Shown here: in pieces, positions 52,794 to 61,693 of the stretch
Layout of the letters: each line of letters begins with the position of its first letter
How positions within the stretch are numbered: position 1 is the stretch's first letter
NCBI RefSeq assembly: GCF_017912555.1
Contig: NZ_JAERSD010000009.1
Location: 82,927-146,926 of the forward strand
Source: Bacillus sp. REN3
Lineage (GTDB): Bacteria; Bacillota; Bacilli; Bacillales; Cytobacillaceae
Length of the DNA: 64,000 nt
Direction: 5' to 3'
Notes under the pieces: model-generated
Databases searched by the model: none
Seen by the model: only the letters and a program-made list of their open reading frames with translations
What the model was told of the DNA's origin: nothing
Translations under genes and position numbers: made by a program

Positions 52794-53678
52794 ATGAACG
52801 TGATTGAGATTAGCAAACTAACAAAAATGTACGGCAAGGAAAGGGGGATTGAGGATGTCAGTTTCGATGTCGAAGAGGGAGAGATTTTTGGTTTCATAGG
52901 GCCGAACGGGGCTGGGAAATCGACGACGATCCGGACCTTGCTGTCGCTCATCTATCCGACGAGCGGAAGCGCAAGGATTTTCGGAAAGGACATCATTACG
53001 GCGGCTCCTGAAATCAAAAAGGATATTGGTTATCTTCCTTCAGAAGTTTTCTACTATGACAATATGAAAGTCATCGATCTACTAAAGTATTCCGCGAGCT
53101 TTTACAAAAAAGACTGCATGAGGCGGATCAAGGAACTGTCTGAGATCATGGAGCTAGATCTGAACAAAAAAATCGAGGACCTGTCACTTGGAAATAAAAA
53201 GAAGGTGGGGATTGTCCAGGGGCTGCTGCATGAACCGAAGCTGATCATCCTTGATGAACCGACGAGCGGCCTTGACCCGCTGATGCAGCAAAAATTCTTT
53301 GACCTGCTTGAAAAGGAGAACAAAAAGGGGGCAACCATCCTGTTCTCCTCGCATATCCTCAGCGAAGTCCAAAGGCTCTGCGACAGAGTGGCAATCATCA
53401 AGAATGGCAGGATTGTCACAGTCGAAAAAATCAGCACGCTCAAGGAAAACACCCATAAAAAATTCAAACTTGAAACCGTTTCGGATGTTTTGCCAGACCA
53501 CTTCGCCATCAATGGGGTGACCCAATTCAAGAAAGACGGCAGGGCGATCAGCTTTCTATTCAGGGGCAACATCAACTCCATCATGAAAAAAATCGCGGAA
53601 ATCGAAATCGGGAATTTGTGGGTCGAGGAGCCGGACCTTGAGGAGATTTTCTTGCACTACTATGAAAGGGAGGAGTAG
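52794..53678 (+). CDS. ABC-2-type exporter ATP-binding protein
   Basis: The ATG at 52794 follows GTGGGAGGGTCTGGC. The 294-residue ATPase has Walker A 'GPNGAGKS', 'GYLPSEVFYYDNMKVIDLL', a somewhat altered signature 'LSLGNKKKVGIVQGLL' in place of LSGGQ, Walker B 'LIILDEPTSGLDP' and 'SSHILSEVQRLCDRVAII'. The last 80 residues form the extra C-terminal domain usual in drug or antibiotic exporters. It pairs with the two permeases that follow within 3 and 15 bases. Confidence 0.93.
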   Translation: MNVIEISKLTKMYGKERGIEDVSFDVEEGEIFGFIGPNGAGKSTTIRTLLSLIYPTSGSARIFGKDIITAAPEIKKDIGYLPSEVFYYDNMKVIDLLKYSASFYKKDCMRRIKELSEIMELDLNKKIEDLSLGNKKKVGIVQGLLHEPKLIILDEPTSGLDPLMQQKFFDLLEKENKKGATILFSSHILSEVQRLCDRVAIIKNGRIVTVEKISTLKENTHKKFKLETVSDVLPDHFAINGVTQFKKDGRAISFLFRGNINSIMKKIAEIEIGNLWVEEPDLEEIFLHYYEREE

Positions 53679-53680
53679 CG

Positions 53681-54478
53681 GTGAATATCTTCCTTCATGA
53701 ATTGAAGACCTATCGCAAGCCCACTTTGATCTGGACAGTCTCGATGGTCGGTTTGATGATCCTGTTCATGTCGATGTTCCCTTCTTTTTCAAAGGACGCA
53801 GAGGAATTCCAGAAGCTCCTGGAAGGCTTCCCGGCTGAGCTGAGGAAGGCCATCGGCCTATCGATCGACAGCATCGCAACGCTGCTTGGATTTTACTCAT
53901 ACGTTTTTTTATATGTAAAATTGACGGGTGCAATCCAGGCGATGAATCTTGGAATTTCGATTCTCTCCAGGGAGGCAAGGGAAAAGACAGCTGATTTCCT
54001 GCTGACAAAACCTGTTACAAGAACACAGGTCATCACGGCAAAGCTGAGTGCGGCCATCGTTTCGCTAATCGTTACAAACATTGTATTCATTGCCGCGACG
54101 ATGGGGATGGCTGCTGCTTTAGCGGATGAAGATTTTAGCCGGAAAGCTATATTCATGGTGGCAATCACCTTGTTTTTCATCCAACTGATGTTCCTCGCCA
54201 TCGGGTTGCTCATCTCTGTCGCGGTTCCAAGAATCAAGTCAGTCGTTTCGATCTCACTTGGCACGGTGTTCGGTTTTTTCATGCTCGGGATGATCAGTTC
54301 GACGACAGGAGATACAGCCCTAAGGTACGTGACCCCATTCAACTATTTTGATTCAGCCTCCATTGTGAAAAGCAATAGCTATGAGGGCTCGTTCTTGATT
54401 ACGGCTATCTTTTTTACCATCGCCGCTGTCGGGGCAAGTTACTATCTTTATATTAATAAAGATGTTCATTCCGTATAG
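53681..54478 (+). CDS. ABC-2-type permease, first of a tandem pair
   Basis: A 265-residue protein starting at GTG after GGGAGGAGTAGCG. It has about six membrane segments: one near residues 18-36, then a cytoplasmic/exterior loop containing 'LEGFPAELRKAIG', and five more in the second half. 'SREAREKTADFLLTKPVTRTQVITAKL' is the coupling motif of the ABC2_membrane family. It shares length and layout with the next gene, implying gene duplication and a heterodimeric channel. Confidence 0.9.
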   Translation: MNIFLHELKTYRKPTLIWTVSMVGLMILFMSMFPSFSKDAEEFQKLLEGFPAELRKAIGLSIDSIATLLGFYSYVFLYVKLTGAIQAMNLGISILSREAREKTADFLLTKPVTRTQVITAKLSAAIVSLIVTNIVFIAATMGMAAALADEDFSRKAIFMVAITLFFIQLMFLAIGLLISVAVPRIKSVVSISLGTVFGFFMLGMISSTTGDTALRYVTPFNYFDSASIVKSNSYEGSFLITAIFFTIAAVGASYYLYINKDVHSV

Positions 54479-54493
54479 GAGGGAGGCGGGTAC

Positions 54494-55291
54494 ATGAATA
54501 TTTTCCGCAGAGAAATGAAGGCTAACAGAAAGGCGCTGATCATCTGGACCATTGGCATCATTTTCATGGTCGCTTCAGGCATGGGAAAATACGCAAGCCT
54601 TGAGAGCACCGGACAATCAATGAATGCGCTGATGGCTGACATGCCGAAATCGATGCAGGCGATCATGGGAACGGGTTCTTTTGACCTGTCCGATCCAATC
54701 GGTTATTATGGAGTGCTGTACTTGTATCTTGCGGTGATGGCAGCCATCCATGCGGCTATGCTAGGCGCCAATATCATTGCAAAGGAAGAGCGGGATAAAA
54801 CGGTTGAGTTCCTGCTTGTGAAGCCAGTTTCACGAAAAAGCATGATCACGTCAAAGCTTGCAGCTTCCTTGGTAAATATCATCTTTTTTAATCTTGTGAC
54901 CTATATGTCATCCATCATGATGGTCCGGAAATATGCCAAGGGTGCTTCGGTTTCGGAAGATATATCCCTATTGATGCTTGGGATGTTCGTCCTCCAGCTC
55001 ATTTTTCTTTTGGTTGGGTCATCGGTTGCTTCGATTTATAAAAATCCCAGGAAAGCAGCGGGATTATCAACAGGCCTGCTGTTACTCTCATTCGTCCTTT
55101 CGATTGCCATTGACATGAATGGGAAACTGGAGGGACTGAAGTTTTTCACTCCTTTCAAATATTACGATGCAAAAGAAACCCTGAGGGAAGGGGCACTCGA
55201 TTCCTTGTATTTGAGTCTGTCCGCTGCCATTATCATCGCGCTTCTCCTTGCGACGTATATTTTTTACCAGAAAAGAGATATGAATGTTTAA
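54494..55291 (+). CDS. ABC-2-type permease, second of a tandem pair
   Basis: A 265-residue protein, the same length as the preceding permease, with GGAGGGAGGCGGGTAC before ATG. Both begin MNIF-(L/R)-(H/R)-E and share 'AKEERDKTVEFLLVKPVSRKSMITSKLAAS'-type coupling segments and a final strand ending in Y(I/Y)xNKDxxxV or YQKRDMNV. About six membrane segments. Together with the ATPase it makes an exporter for an unknown lipophilic compound or peptide, controlled by the TetR protein. A terminator follows immediately. Confidence 0.9.
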   Translation: MNIFRREMKANRKALIIWTIGIIFMVASGMGKYASLESTGQSMNALMADMPKSMQAIMGTGSFDLSDPIGYYGVLYLYLAVMAAIHAAMLGANIIAKEERDKTVEFLLVKPVSRKSMITSKLAASLVNIIFFNLVTYMSSIMMVRKYAKGASVSEDISLLMLGMFVLQLIFLLVGSSVASIYKNPRKAAGLSTGLLLLSFVLSIAIDMNGKLEGLKFFTPFKYYDAKETLREGALDSLYLSLSAAIIIALLLATYIFYQKRDMNV

Positions 55292-55317
55292 AATCCCGGG
55301 TGCCCCGGGATTTTTTC
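55292..55317 (+). terminator. Terminator after ABC exporter
   Basis: AATCCCGGG-TGC-CCCGGGATTTTTT, nine-base perfect stem. Confidence 0.93.
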
Positions 55318-55444
55318 ACAAAATCGATCGATTCCTGCCGTATAAAATCCTCCATGCATGATATAGTTAAAATATGTTAAAAACTTCACATATATCAGTG
55401 TGCACAAATGCGATAATTTTAAAAAAGTGGAACAGGTGAGCGGA

Positions 55445-56854
55445 ATGGAGAAGAAACAAGTTATCATTATCGGCGGAGGGATCACGGGCCTCGCCGCAGC
55501 GTACTATCTGCAAAAGGAAGCCCGTGAAAATGCTTTGCCCATTCAGGTGAAATTGATGGAAGCTAGTGACCGTCTCGGCGGGGTGATCAGTACGGAGAAG
55601 CGGGATGGATTTGTGATTGAACGCGGCCCCGACTCGATTATCGCCAGGAAGAAAAGCGCCACAAGATTAATAGAAGAAGTGGGCCTTAAGGATAAAGTCA
55701 TTTCCAATACAGCAGGAAAATCATATATCTTCGCAAGAGGCAGGCTGCAAACGATGCCGGAAGGTTCCTTCATGGGCATCCCTACGAAGGTGACGCCGTT
55801 TGCGGTGTCAGGCCTGTTTTCGCCTATTGGGAAACTTCGGGCAGCGGGAGATTTCATATTGCCAAAAGGCAAAGCGCAGTCAGACCAGTCCCTTGGCGGA
55901 TTTTTCCGCAGAAGGCTGGGCAATGAAGTTGTTGATAACCTGATTGAACCTTTATTATCAGGCATCTACGCCGGCGATATCGATGAACTCAGCCTGATGG
56001 CCCTGTTCCCGAACTTCTATGAAATGGAACAGAAGCACCGGAGTCTTGTAGCAGGGCTGAACCGTACGATGCCAAAGCCGACAAAGCCAGCTAAAAAGAC
56101 ACCATCAAAAAAAGGGATGTTCATTTCATTGTCGACAGGATTGGAGGAATTGGTCCAGCAAGTTGAAAAGCGCCTTGAACCTGACACAGTCTATAAAAAT
56201 ACCGCGGTAGAGAAGGTGGAAAAGGCCGATAGCGGATATCGTGTATTCCTTTCAGGAGGAGGATATGAAAGGGCCGACAGTGTCGTGATTGCGGCAGACC
56301 ATTTCCATGCCCAGCAAATGCTCTCGGAATATCCGTTCATGGATGTCTTTAAGGATATGCCATCCAATTCAGTTGCGAATGTGGCGATGGCATTCCCGAA
56401 ATCAGCGATTGAAAAGGACATTGATGGCACAGGCTTCCTTGTTTCGAGGAACAGTGATTTCAGGATCACCGCCTGTACATGGACACACAAAAAATGGCCA
56501 GGGACGACCCCGGATAATATGGCCTTGCTTCGCTGCTATGTCGGCAAGCCGGACGACCAGGACGTAGTGGACTTATCCGATGAAGAGATAGTGGAAATCG
56601 TTCTAAGGGATTTGAACAAGACGATGAACATTACGGAAAAGCCTGCATTCCATCTAGTCACAAGATGGAAAAAAGCAATGCCCCAATATACTGTCGGCCA
56701 TTTGGAACGAATCGCGACGGTGAAGGAAGCGCTCAAAAAAGAGCTTCCGGGTGTCTACCTCGCTGGCGGGTCATTTGAGGGAGTCGGCATCCCGGGTTGT
56801 ATAGACCAGGCGGAAGCCGCAGTGAAAAAAGTACTGGACTATATTGGCGCATAA
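55445..56854 (+). CDS. hemY: Coproporphyrinogen III oxidase (protoporphyrinogen oxidase family)
   Basis: The ATG at 55445 has AGGTGAG upstream and starts at the FAD-binding strand; the frame from 55400 lacks a site. The 469-residue enzyme has the dinucleotide motif 'VIIIGGGITGLAAAYYLQ', 'LGGVISTEKRDGFVIERGPDSI', 'EPLLSGIYAGDIDELSLMALFP' and the C-terminal FAD motif 'GVYLAGGSFEGVGIPGCIDQAEAAV'. In Firmicutes this enzyme (HemY or CgoX) oxidises coproporphyrinogen III in the coproporphyrin-dependent heme path. hemE and hemH, its usual companions, are not beside it. It may be a second copy or a relocated gene. Confidence 0.93.
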   Translation: MEKKQVIIIGGGITGLAAAYYLQKEARENALPIQVKLMEASDRLGGVISTEKRDGFVIERGPDSIIARKKSATRLIEEVGLKDKVISNTAGKSYIFARGRLQTMPEGSFMGIPTKVTPFAVSGLFSPIGKLRAAGDFILPKGKAQSDQSLGGFFRRRLGNEVVDNLIEPLLSGIYAGDIDELSLMALFPNFYEMEQKHRSLVAGLNRTMPKPTKPAKKTPSKKGMFISLSTGLEELVQQVEKRLEPDTVYKNTAVEKVEKADSGYRVFLSGGGYERADSVVIAADHFHAQQMLSEYPFMDVFKDMPSNSVANVAMAFPKSAIEKDIDGTGFLVSRNSDFRITACTWTHKKWPGTTPDNMALLRCYVGKPDDQDVVDLSDEEIVEIVLRDLNKTMNITEKPAFHLVTRWKKAMPQYTVGHLERIATVKEALKKELPGVYLAGGSFEGVGIPGCIDQAEAAVKKVLDYIGA

Positions 56855-56857
56855 AAG

Positions 56858-56886
56858 CAAACCGCTGCCAAAGACGGCAGCGGTTT
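56858..56886. terminator. Terminator between hemY and opposing gene
   Basis: AAACCGCTGCC-AAAGAC-GGCAGCGGTTT, 11-bp perfect stem, A/T tails on both sides. Confidence 0.85.
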
Positions 56887-56941
56887 AAAATATTTATTAA
56901 GCAAAAAAATGATTTGTAAAATATATCAATGTTTCCCTAGC

Positions 56942-57700
56942 TTATTTTTTTGTGATTTTCGATGGATTGTTGATTTTATAAGCAACAGGATCGTTCATAA
57001 GCATGGATTCATCCTCGACGTCCTTGCCCTTAGGCAGGCTCTTTTTGATGATTTTGCCGTCGAATTCGAGCTGATCCCCAGGTTCCAGTTCGTGCTTTTT
57101 CAGTGTCTTGCTATGCGATCCCCATGCAAGGCCGACTTCCACCGGTTCCTCCAATGCAATCCGGACATCTTCAAACACAACCACTTCATCATTCATCTCA
57201 TTGAAATGATTCCAGCTTAGGGCGAATTGTTTGACGGTCGCCGAAAAATGAACCTTTTCCTCTGGAAGTACAAGTTTTTTCGGCTTTTCCTTTTTATCTC
57301 TGGCCTGCTTTCCAGCTTTAGGATTTGTAGCAGGGGCAGGTACAGGAACTGGCTTAGGGGCTGTTTCCTTCACTGTTCCATCGTTCCGTTGAGTTTCCTT
57401 TTCATTCTTGGGAGCGAGTTCCTTGCTGAAGCTTGAAGACTGCATCTCTTTAAGATAGGCAGGGTGAATGCATGTAAGGTTCCCATCCGGGAACTCAATA
57501 ACAAGCGTGTTGTACTCTCCGGTCATTCCGAACGCTTCATACCCTCTTATCGTCACGCGGGACTGCTGGTTCCTGTCTTTGAACCAGAATTCCCTTTTTG
57601 CGCTAAGTCCCCATTCCTTCACTTTATCAAGATAGTGCGCCTCATTTTCAAATCGTTCATATTCCCCCTTGGGAGGGAGATATTGTGTTGAATCAGCCAT
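56942..57700 (-). CDS. Hypothetical two-part soluble protein with Pro/Ala-rich linker
   Basis: The ATG at 57700 has AAAGGAAGTAGG upstream. The 252-residue product has an N-terminal domain of about 95 residues ('FENEAHYLDKVKEWGLSAKREFWFKDRNQQSRVTIRGYEAFG'), a lysine-, proline- and alanine-rich linker at 105-150 ('PKPVPVPAPATNPKAGKQ'), and a C-terminal beta-rich domain ('EKVHFSATVKQFALSWNHFNEMNDEVVVFEDVRI'). No signal peptide or membrane segment. I do not recognise either domain with certainty. It is probably a cytoplasmic protein of two modules. Confidence 0.7.
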   Translation of the reverse strand: MADSTQYLPPKGEYERFENEAHYLDKVKEWGLSAKREFWFKDRNQQSRVTIRGYEAFGMTGEYNTLVIEFPDGNLTCIHPAYLKEMQSSSFSKELAPKNEKETQRNDGTVKETAPKPVPVPAPATNPKAGKQARDKKEKPKKLVLPEEKVHFSATVKQFALSWNHFNEMNDEVVVFEDVRIALEEPVEVGLAWGSHSKTLKKHELEPGDQLEFDGKIIKKSLPKGKDVEDESMLMNDPVAYKINNPSKITKK

Positions 57701-57758
57701 ATTCCTACTTCCTTTCAAATCCAATTTTACAGGCTGGCAAAAAGAAAAAAGTTTGTTC

Positions 57759-57980
57759 TTATCTTGTCGACCAAAGAAAGACTACGTTTCCAATATAAAT
57801 CAATGGGCTAAGGAAGATGAAGAACACGAGAAGCCAGCCGGCTCCTTCCCCCTTCCAGCCAAAGAAGCTGGTCCCAAACCATAGGAGCAAGGCGATTCCG
57901 GCTCCTTGAAGGATCAGCATGAAGAGCGCTTTCAGGAGTTGCCAGCCCAGCCCTTTTTTCTTCTTTAAGAATCTTAACAC
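57759..57980 (-). CDS. Small two-segment membrane protein
   Basis: A 73-residue product starting at GTG after AAAGGGGGGAAGTC. It has a Lys-rich start (MLRFLKKKKGLGWQLLK), then two hydrophobic segments, about 18-38 and 47-68, split by 'GTSFFGWKGEGAG'. Family unknown. It is read in the same direction as the preceding hypothetical gene, 58 bases upstream of that gene's start, so the two may be one unit. Confidence 0.65.
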   Translation of the reverse strand: MLRFLKKKKGLGWQLLKALFMLILQGAGIALLLWFGTSFFGWKGEGAGWLLVFFIFLSPLIYIGNVVFLWSTR

Positions 57981-58170
57981 GACTTCCCCCCTTTTATAGC
58001 ATGCCTTTTCATTTAATTCTATAGATGAAGTGTTTTTCCTTCAAAACTTTGTTGATCTTATTCCAACTTCGTTTTAATTAAGCTTCAATCGGGAACAGTA
58101 GAAAAGATACATAGTATTTCATATTTTCAACACCTTCATAGTGTTTAATGGTTATAGGATCTTTTTTCTT

Positions 58171-58357
58171 GGCTGTGTTAAAGACCAGTGTTATTTTTGA
58201 ATGCCAGTTGGTTGGATTGGAAGGCACGCAGACTCCCCGGCACGCTCGCGGAAAACGGCCGACTAAAACCGCCGCGTCCTACGGCAAAGTCGGCACTAGG
58301 ACTTCCTGTCGTTCGAATTGCCTGGAGTGTAAATCAACAATCAAAATTAACTTAGCC
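58171..58357. mobile_element. Short repeat element with imperfect terminal inverted repeats
   Basis: The left end GGCTGTGTTAA (58171-58181) and the right end TTAACTTAGCC (58347-58357) are inverted at 9 of 11 positions. The core 58235-58335 is about 90% like 36919-37019. The left end equals the end motif of the element at 14448-14886. No gene seen in 57981-58598. Confidence 0.6.
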
Positions 58358-58598
58358 TTTTCTTAAGGATGGTTTCTAGCTAAGGATTGAGAGCTAACTA
58401 ATTTGAATCGAACGTTAGGCAATACTCCGGGTAGCAGCGGTACTAAGGAAGCCCGCTTCACGCCGCATGGAAAGGGTAGAGCCTGGGGAGGGAGGGATCA
58501 ACTGCTGACGATCGCGCAGCAATTTTTACGGAAGCAGCCTTACAAGCAAAAGACATGGATAAATGTGATTTAGTGAGCAAAAAATCAGAGGTGATGAT

Positions 58599-58694
58599 AT
58601 GTATAAAAAGCATGAACGGATGCTAGTCTGGCTCGCCTTTATCGTCGCTTTGATCTTAGGGTTGTCTTTTATTGGACGTATTTTTGCAGGATAG
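58599..58694 (+). CDS. Unannotated 31-residue membrane microprotein upstream of cydA
   Basis: ATG at 58599 follows AGAGGTGATGAT. The product begins MYKKHERMLVWL, then has one hydrophobic helix (LVWLAFIVALILGLSFIG) and ends RIFAG. It ends 17 bases before cydA, in the same orientation. Small membrane proteins are known to stabilise cytochrome bd (CydX, CydS), so a role in this oxidase is plausible but unproven. It could also be a translated leader that controls cydA. Confidence 0.6.
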   Translation: MYKKHERMLVWLAFIVALILGLSFIGRIFAG

Positions 58695-58711
58695 GAAAAG
58701 GGGAATGCAAA

Positions 58712-60058
58712 ATGGGAAATGCAGAATCAGTTTTTTTCAGCCGTGTTTTGACGGAGTTGACTTTATCCTTCCATATTATTTATGCAACGATTGGTGTAGG
58801 GATCCCGCTGATGATCATGATTGCTCAATGGCTTGGCATCAAGAAGCAGGATGAACATTATATTTTGCTGGCGAGGAGATGGACACGCGGATTTGTGATC
58901 ACGGTAGCCGTCGGCGTCGTTACCGGGACGGCAATCGGCCTTCAGCTTTCGCTGCTCTGGCCGAATTTCATGGAGTTAGCAGGGAATGTCATCGCCCTGC
59001 CGCTATTCATGGAAACGTTCGCTTTTTTCTTTGAAGCCATATTCCTCGGCATTTATTTATATACATGGGACCGATTCGAAAACCAGAAGAAACATTTACT
59101 GCTGCTCATTCCGGTTGCCATTGGCGCCTCGTTTTCAGCTGTATTCATTTCGATGGTGAATGCCTTTATGAATGCCCCGCAGGGGTTTGACATCGTTGAT
59201 GGGCAGCTCGTGAACATCAGTCCTTTGCTTGCGATGTTCAACCCGGCGACACCGACAAAAGTAGCGCATGTCCTTTCCACAGCCTATATGACATCCGCCT
59301 TCATATTGGCATCGATCGGCGCTTATCGGCTCTTGAAGGGATCGAACCATGTCTACCATAAAAAGGCGCTTTTTTTAATGATGAAAATCGGCTTGATTTT
59401 TTCTGTCGCTTCAGCAGTGATTGGTGATTTTTCTGGAAAATACCTTGCGGAATACCAGCCAGAAAAGCTTGCCGCAGCCGAATGGCATTTTGAAACAGAA
59501 GGCGAAGCCCCTTTGATGCTATATGGTGTGCTCGACAACGGCGAAGTGAAATACGCACTGAAAATCCCTTATGCACTCAGCATCCTTGCCCACGGTACAC
59601 CTAATGCCGAAGTGATAGGCTTGAACGAGTTTGCTGAAGATGAAATTCCGCCACTCTATATCCATTACTTGTTTGATACGATGGTTATGATCGGTATGTG
59701 GCTGACGGTATTGTCACTTATTTATATTTTAGGAGTGTGGAGGAAATGGTCATTTGTTTCGACTGGATGGTACCGCTGGCTGATTGTCCTTGGCGGGCCG
59801 CTGGCAGTGCTGGCCATCGAAATCGGCTGGTGGTTTGCTGAGGTTGGACGCCAGCCATGGGTCCTCCGTGGAATCATGCGGACGAAAGAAGCTGCGACCA
59901 CAAGCGGGAATGTCGATACCATGCTCGTTATGTTCTCGGCTTTATACCTTGTTCTTGCCATTGGAAGTATTTACGTCCTCACAAGGATGTTCCGCAAGAA
60001 CACCGTAGAACAAGAATTGTCCGACCGCCAGCTTGAAAAGGAAGGTGAAATGCGATGA
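58712..60058 (+). CDS. cydA: Cytochrome bd-type quinol oxidase subunit I
   Basis: A 448-residue membrane protein, the short-Q-loop type of Bacillaceae (YthA-like). It has the heme ligand region 'RVLTELTLSFHIIYATIGVGIPLMI' with His near the start, 'PLFMETFAFFFEAIFLGIYLYTWDRF', the GYR-like loop, and a late 'GGPLAVLAIEIGWWFAEVGRQPWVLRGIMRT' segment with the conserved quinol-site residues. It carries hemes b558, b595 and d and reduces oxygen to water. AGGAAAAGGGG lies before the ATG. It overlaps cydB by four bases. Confidence 0.93.
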   Translation: MGNAESVFFSRVLTELTLSFHIIYATIGVGIPLMIMIAQWLGIKKQDEHYILLARRWTRGFVITVAVGVVTGTAIGLQLSLLWPNFMELAGNVIALPLFMETFAFFFEAIFLGIYLYTWDRFENQKKHLLLLIPVAIGASFSAVFISMVNAFMNAPQGFDIVDGQLVNISPLLAMFNPATPTKVAHVLSTAYMTSAFILASIGAYRLLKGSNHVYHKKALFLMMKIGLIFSVASAVIGDFSGKYLAEYQPEKLAAAEWHFETEGEAPLMLYGVLDNGEVKYALKIPYALSILAHGTPNAEVIGLNEFAEDEIPPLYIHYLFDTMVMIGMWLTVLSLIYILGVWRKWSFVSTGWYRWLIVLGGPLAVLAIEIGWWFAEVGRQPWVLRGIMRTKEAATTSGNVDTMLVMFSALYLVLAIGSIYVLTRMFRKNTVEQELSDRQLEKEGEMR

Positions 60059-61080
60059 CACTTGAACTCGTTGGAATTACAGTCTTATGGCTATTTCTCT
60101 TTGGCTATGTCATCGTGGCTTCGATTGATTTTGGGGCAGGTTTCTTTAATGCGTACAGCTTGTTCCGAGGGAACCAGCATATTCTTACGCGGATCATCCA
60201 GCGCTATTTATCACCTGTTTGGGAGGTGACGAATGTCTTCCTTGTGTTTTTCTTCGTCGGCATCGTCGGCTTTTTTCCTAAAACAGCATATTATTACGGT
60301 ACAGTCCTCCTTGTCCCGGTTAGCATTGCGCTCGTTTTGCTTGCCATCCGCGGGTCGTATTACGCGTTTACTACTTATGGAGGGCTTGAGCATAAACGAT
60401 ACACATACCTATACGGACTTTCCGGATTATTCATTCCAGCTTCTTTATCCATTGTGCTGACAATCTCGGAAGGCGGTTTTGTGACTGAAGGGTCATCAGG
60501 ACTCGAATTGGATTATTGGGCGCTGTTCACCAGCCCGCTGACCTGGAGCATTGTTGTCCTCAGCCTCGCATCTGTCCTGTACATTTCAGCCGTCTTTCTA
60601 ACCTGGTATGCTCATAAGGCACAGGATCAGCCAGCAACCGATTTGCTCAGGAAGTATGCTCTGTTCTGGTCAGTCCCTGCCATTATCAGCGCCACGGGAA
60701 TCATCATCGAACTTAAGGGACATAATCCGGAGCATTACAGCAGGCTGGTCGATATATGGTGGCTCTTCGGGATTTCTTTCCTCCTCTTCGCGGGGACGGT
60801 TTACTTGCTCACGAAGCGACGGGCATATGGTGTGGCATTCGGACTGCTCGCTGGGCAGTTCATGATCGCCTTCTTTGCCTATGGCGGCTCCCACTACCCA
60901 TATTTGCTCTATCCATATTTAACGATTTATGATGGTTTCACGAATGAGGCAATGGCGACTGCCCTCATTGTCGCTTTCATCGCCGGGCTGGGATTGCTGC
61001 TGCCTTCGCTATACCTTCTGCTCCGTTTGTTCTTGTTCAGCAAGGACTATGTAACCGGAAAAAGGAATGACCATGCCTAG
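60055..61080 (+). CDS. cydB: Cytochrome bd-type quinol oxidase subunit II
   Basis: A 341-residue membrane protein with eight or nine segments. The start codon overlaps the cydA stop (ATGA), a sign of translational coupling. 'LFGYVIVASIDFGAGFFNAYSLF' at the N-terminus contains the family DFGxG motif, and 'YLSPVWEVTNVFLVFFFVGIVGFFP' and 'RGSYYAFTTYG' follow the CydB pattern. It stabilises CydA. Length and sequence resemble YthB and Geobacillus CydB. cydC and cydD are absent. Confidence 0.93.
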   Translation: MTLELVGITVLWLFLFGYVIVASIDFGAGFFNAYSLFRGNQHILTRIIQRYLSPVWEVTNVFLVFFFVGIVGFFPKTAYYYGTVLLVPVSIALVLLAIRGSYYAFTTYGGLEHKRYTYLYGLSGLFIPASLSIVLTISEGGFVTEGSSGLELDYWALFTSPLTWSIVVLSLASVLYISAVFLTWYAHKAQDQPATDLLRKYALFWSVPAIISATGIIIELKGHNPEHYSRLVDIWWLFGISFLLFAGTVYLLTKRRAYGVAFGLLAGQFMIAFFAYGGSHYPYLLYPYLTIYDGFTNEAMATALIVAFIAGLGLLLPSLYLLLRLFLFSKDYVTGKRNDHA

Positions 61081-61092
61081 GAGGGATAGGAT

Positions 61093-61200
61093 ATGACTAG
61101 TTTTTTAATTTCATACGCCCCGTTCATCGTGATCCTTGTCTCGATTGCTGCCTCATTTTGGCTAGCGGGGAACGATAAAGCGGCAAAGGAACAGGAATGA
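61093..61200 (+). CDS. cydS: CydS-type small subunit of cytochrome bd
   Basis: A 35-residue protein (MTSFLISYAPFIVILVSIAA, then SFWLAGNDKAAKEQE) starting 12 bases after cydB with GAGGGATAGG upstream. It has one membrane helix and a short charged tail. It is close in length and pattern to CydS of Geobacillus cytochrome bd (a single-helix subunit of about 33 residues), in the same place after cydB. Confidence 0.85.
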   Translation: MTSFLISYAPFIVILVSIAASFWLAGNDKAAKEQE

Positions 61201-61343
61201 TGTTCCTGGTGGGGCCAGCTTACGGATTGGTCGGCTTTTTGCATGGCTGATTATTGGCCAGGAGTTGGGCCAATCAAGGCTTGTACCAAAGCCCTATTGA
61301 AGAAATATTAAGCTTTAGCGATCATTAATGACCCGGAATCAAC

Positions 61344-61375
61344 GCTCAGGGCAAGCATGCCCTGGGTATTTTTTT
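61344..61375 (+). terminator. Terminator downstream of cydABS
   Basis: GCTCAGGGCA-AGCA-TGCCCTGGGT, then TTTTTTTT. About 140 bases after cydS; the interval and the stretch up to 61693 show no other gene. Confidence 0.85.
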
Positions 61376-61693
61376 ATGGTCAAGTCTCTCGCTGGAATTT
61401 CTCAGCTTTCCTCCCTGCTGAGCGATCCCTTATTCCCTGTCAGTTACATGTTCATTGAGCTGCCTGGTAGAGTCTCTTGTACAACAAAAATCTTTTATCC
61501 TTCCACCATCCACTATTCCTAAAGAATAGAGCGAGGCTCCATCTGCCTTGTTATCAGTAAGTCCCCGCCTAAAACAAGTACTCGTTTTCAAAATAGAATA
61601 GTGTTTTTCAAGATTTTAGGAGATATAATAAAGTTAGACTAAAACTTGTCCTTTATGAATATAGATAGTACATCGAGAAGGGAGGCTGCAAAA

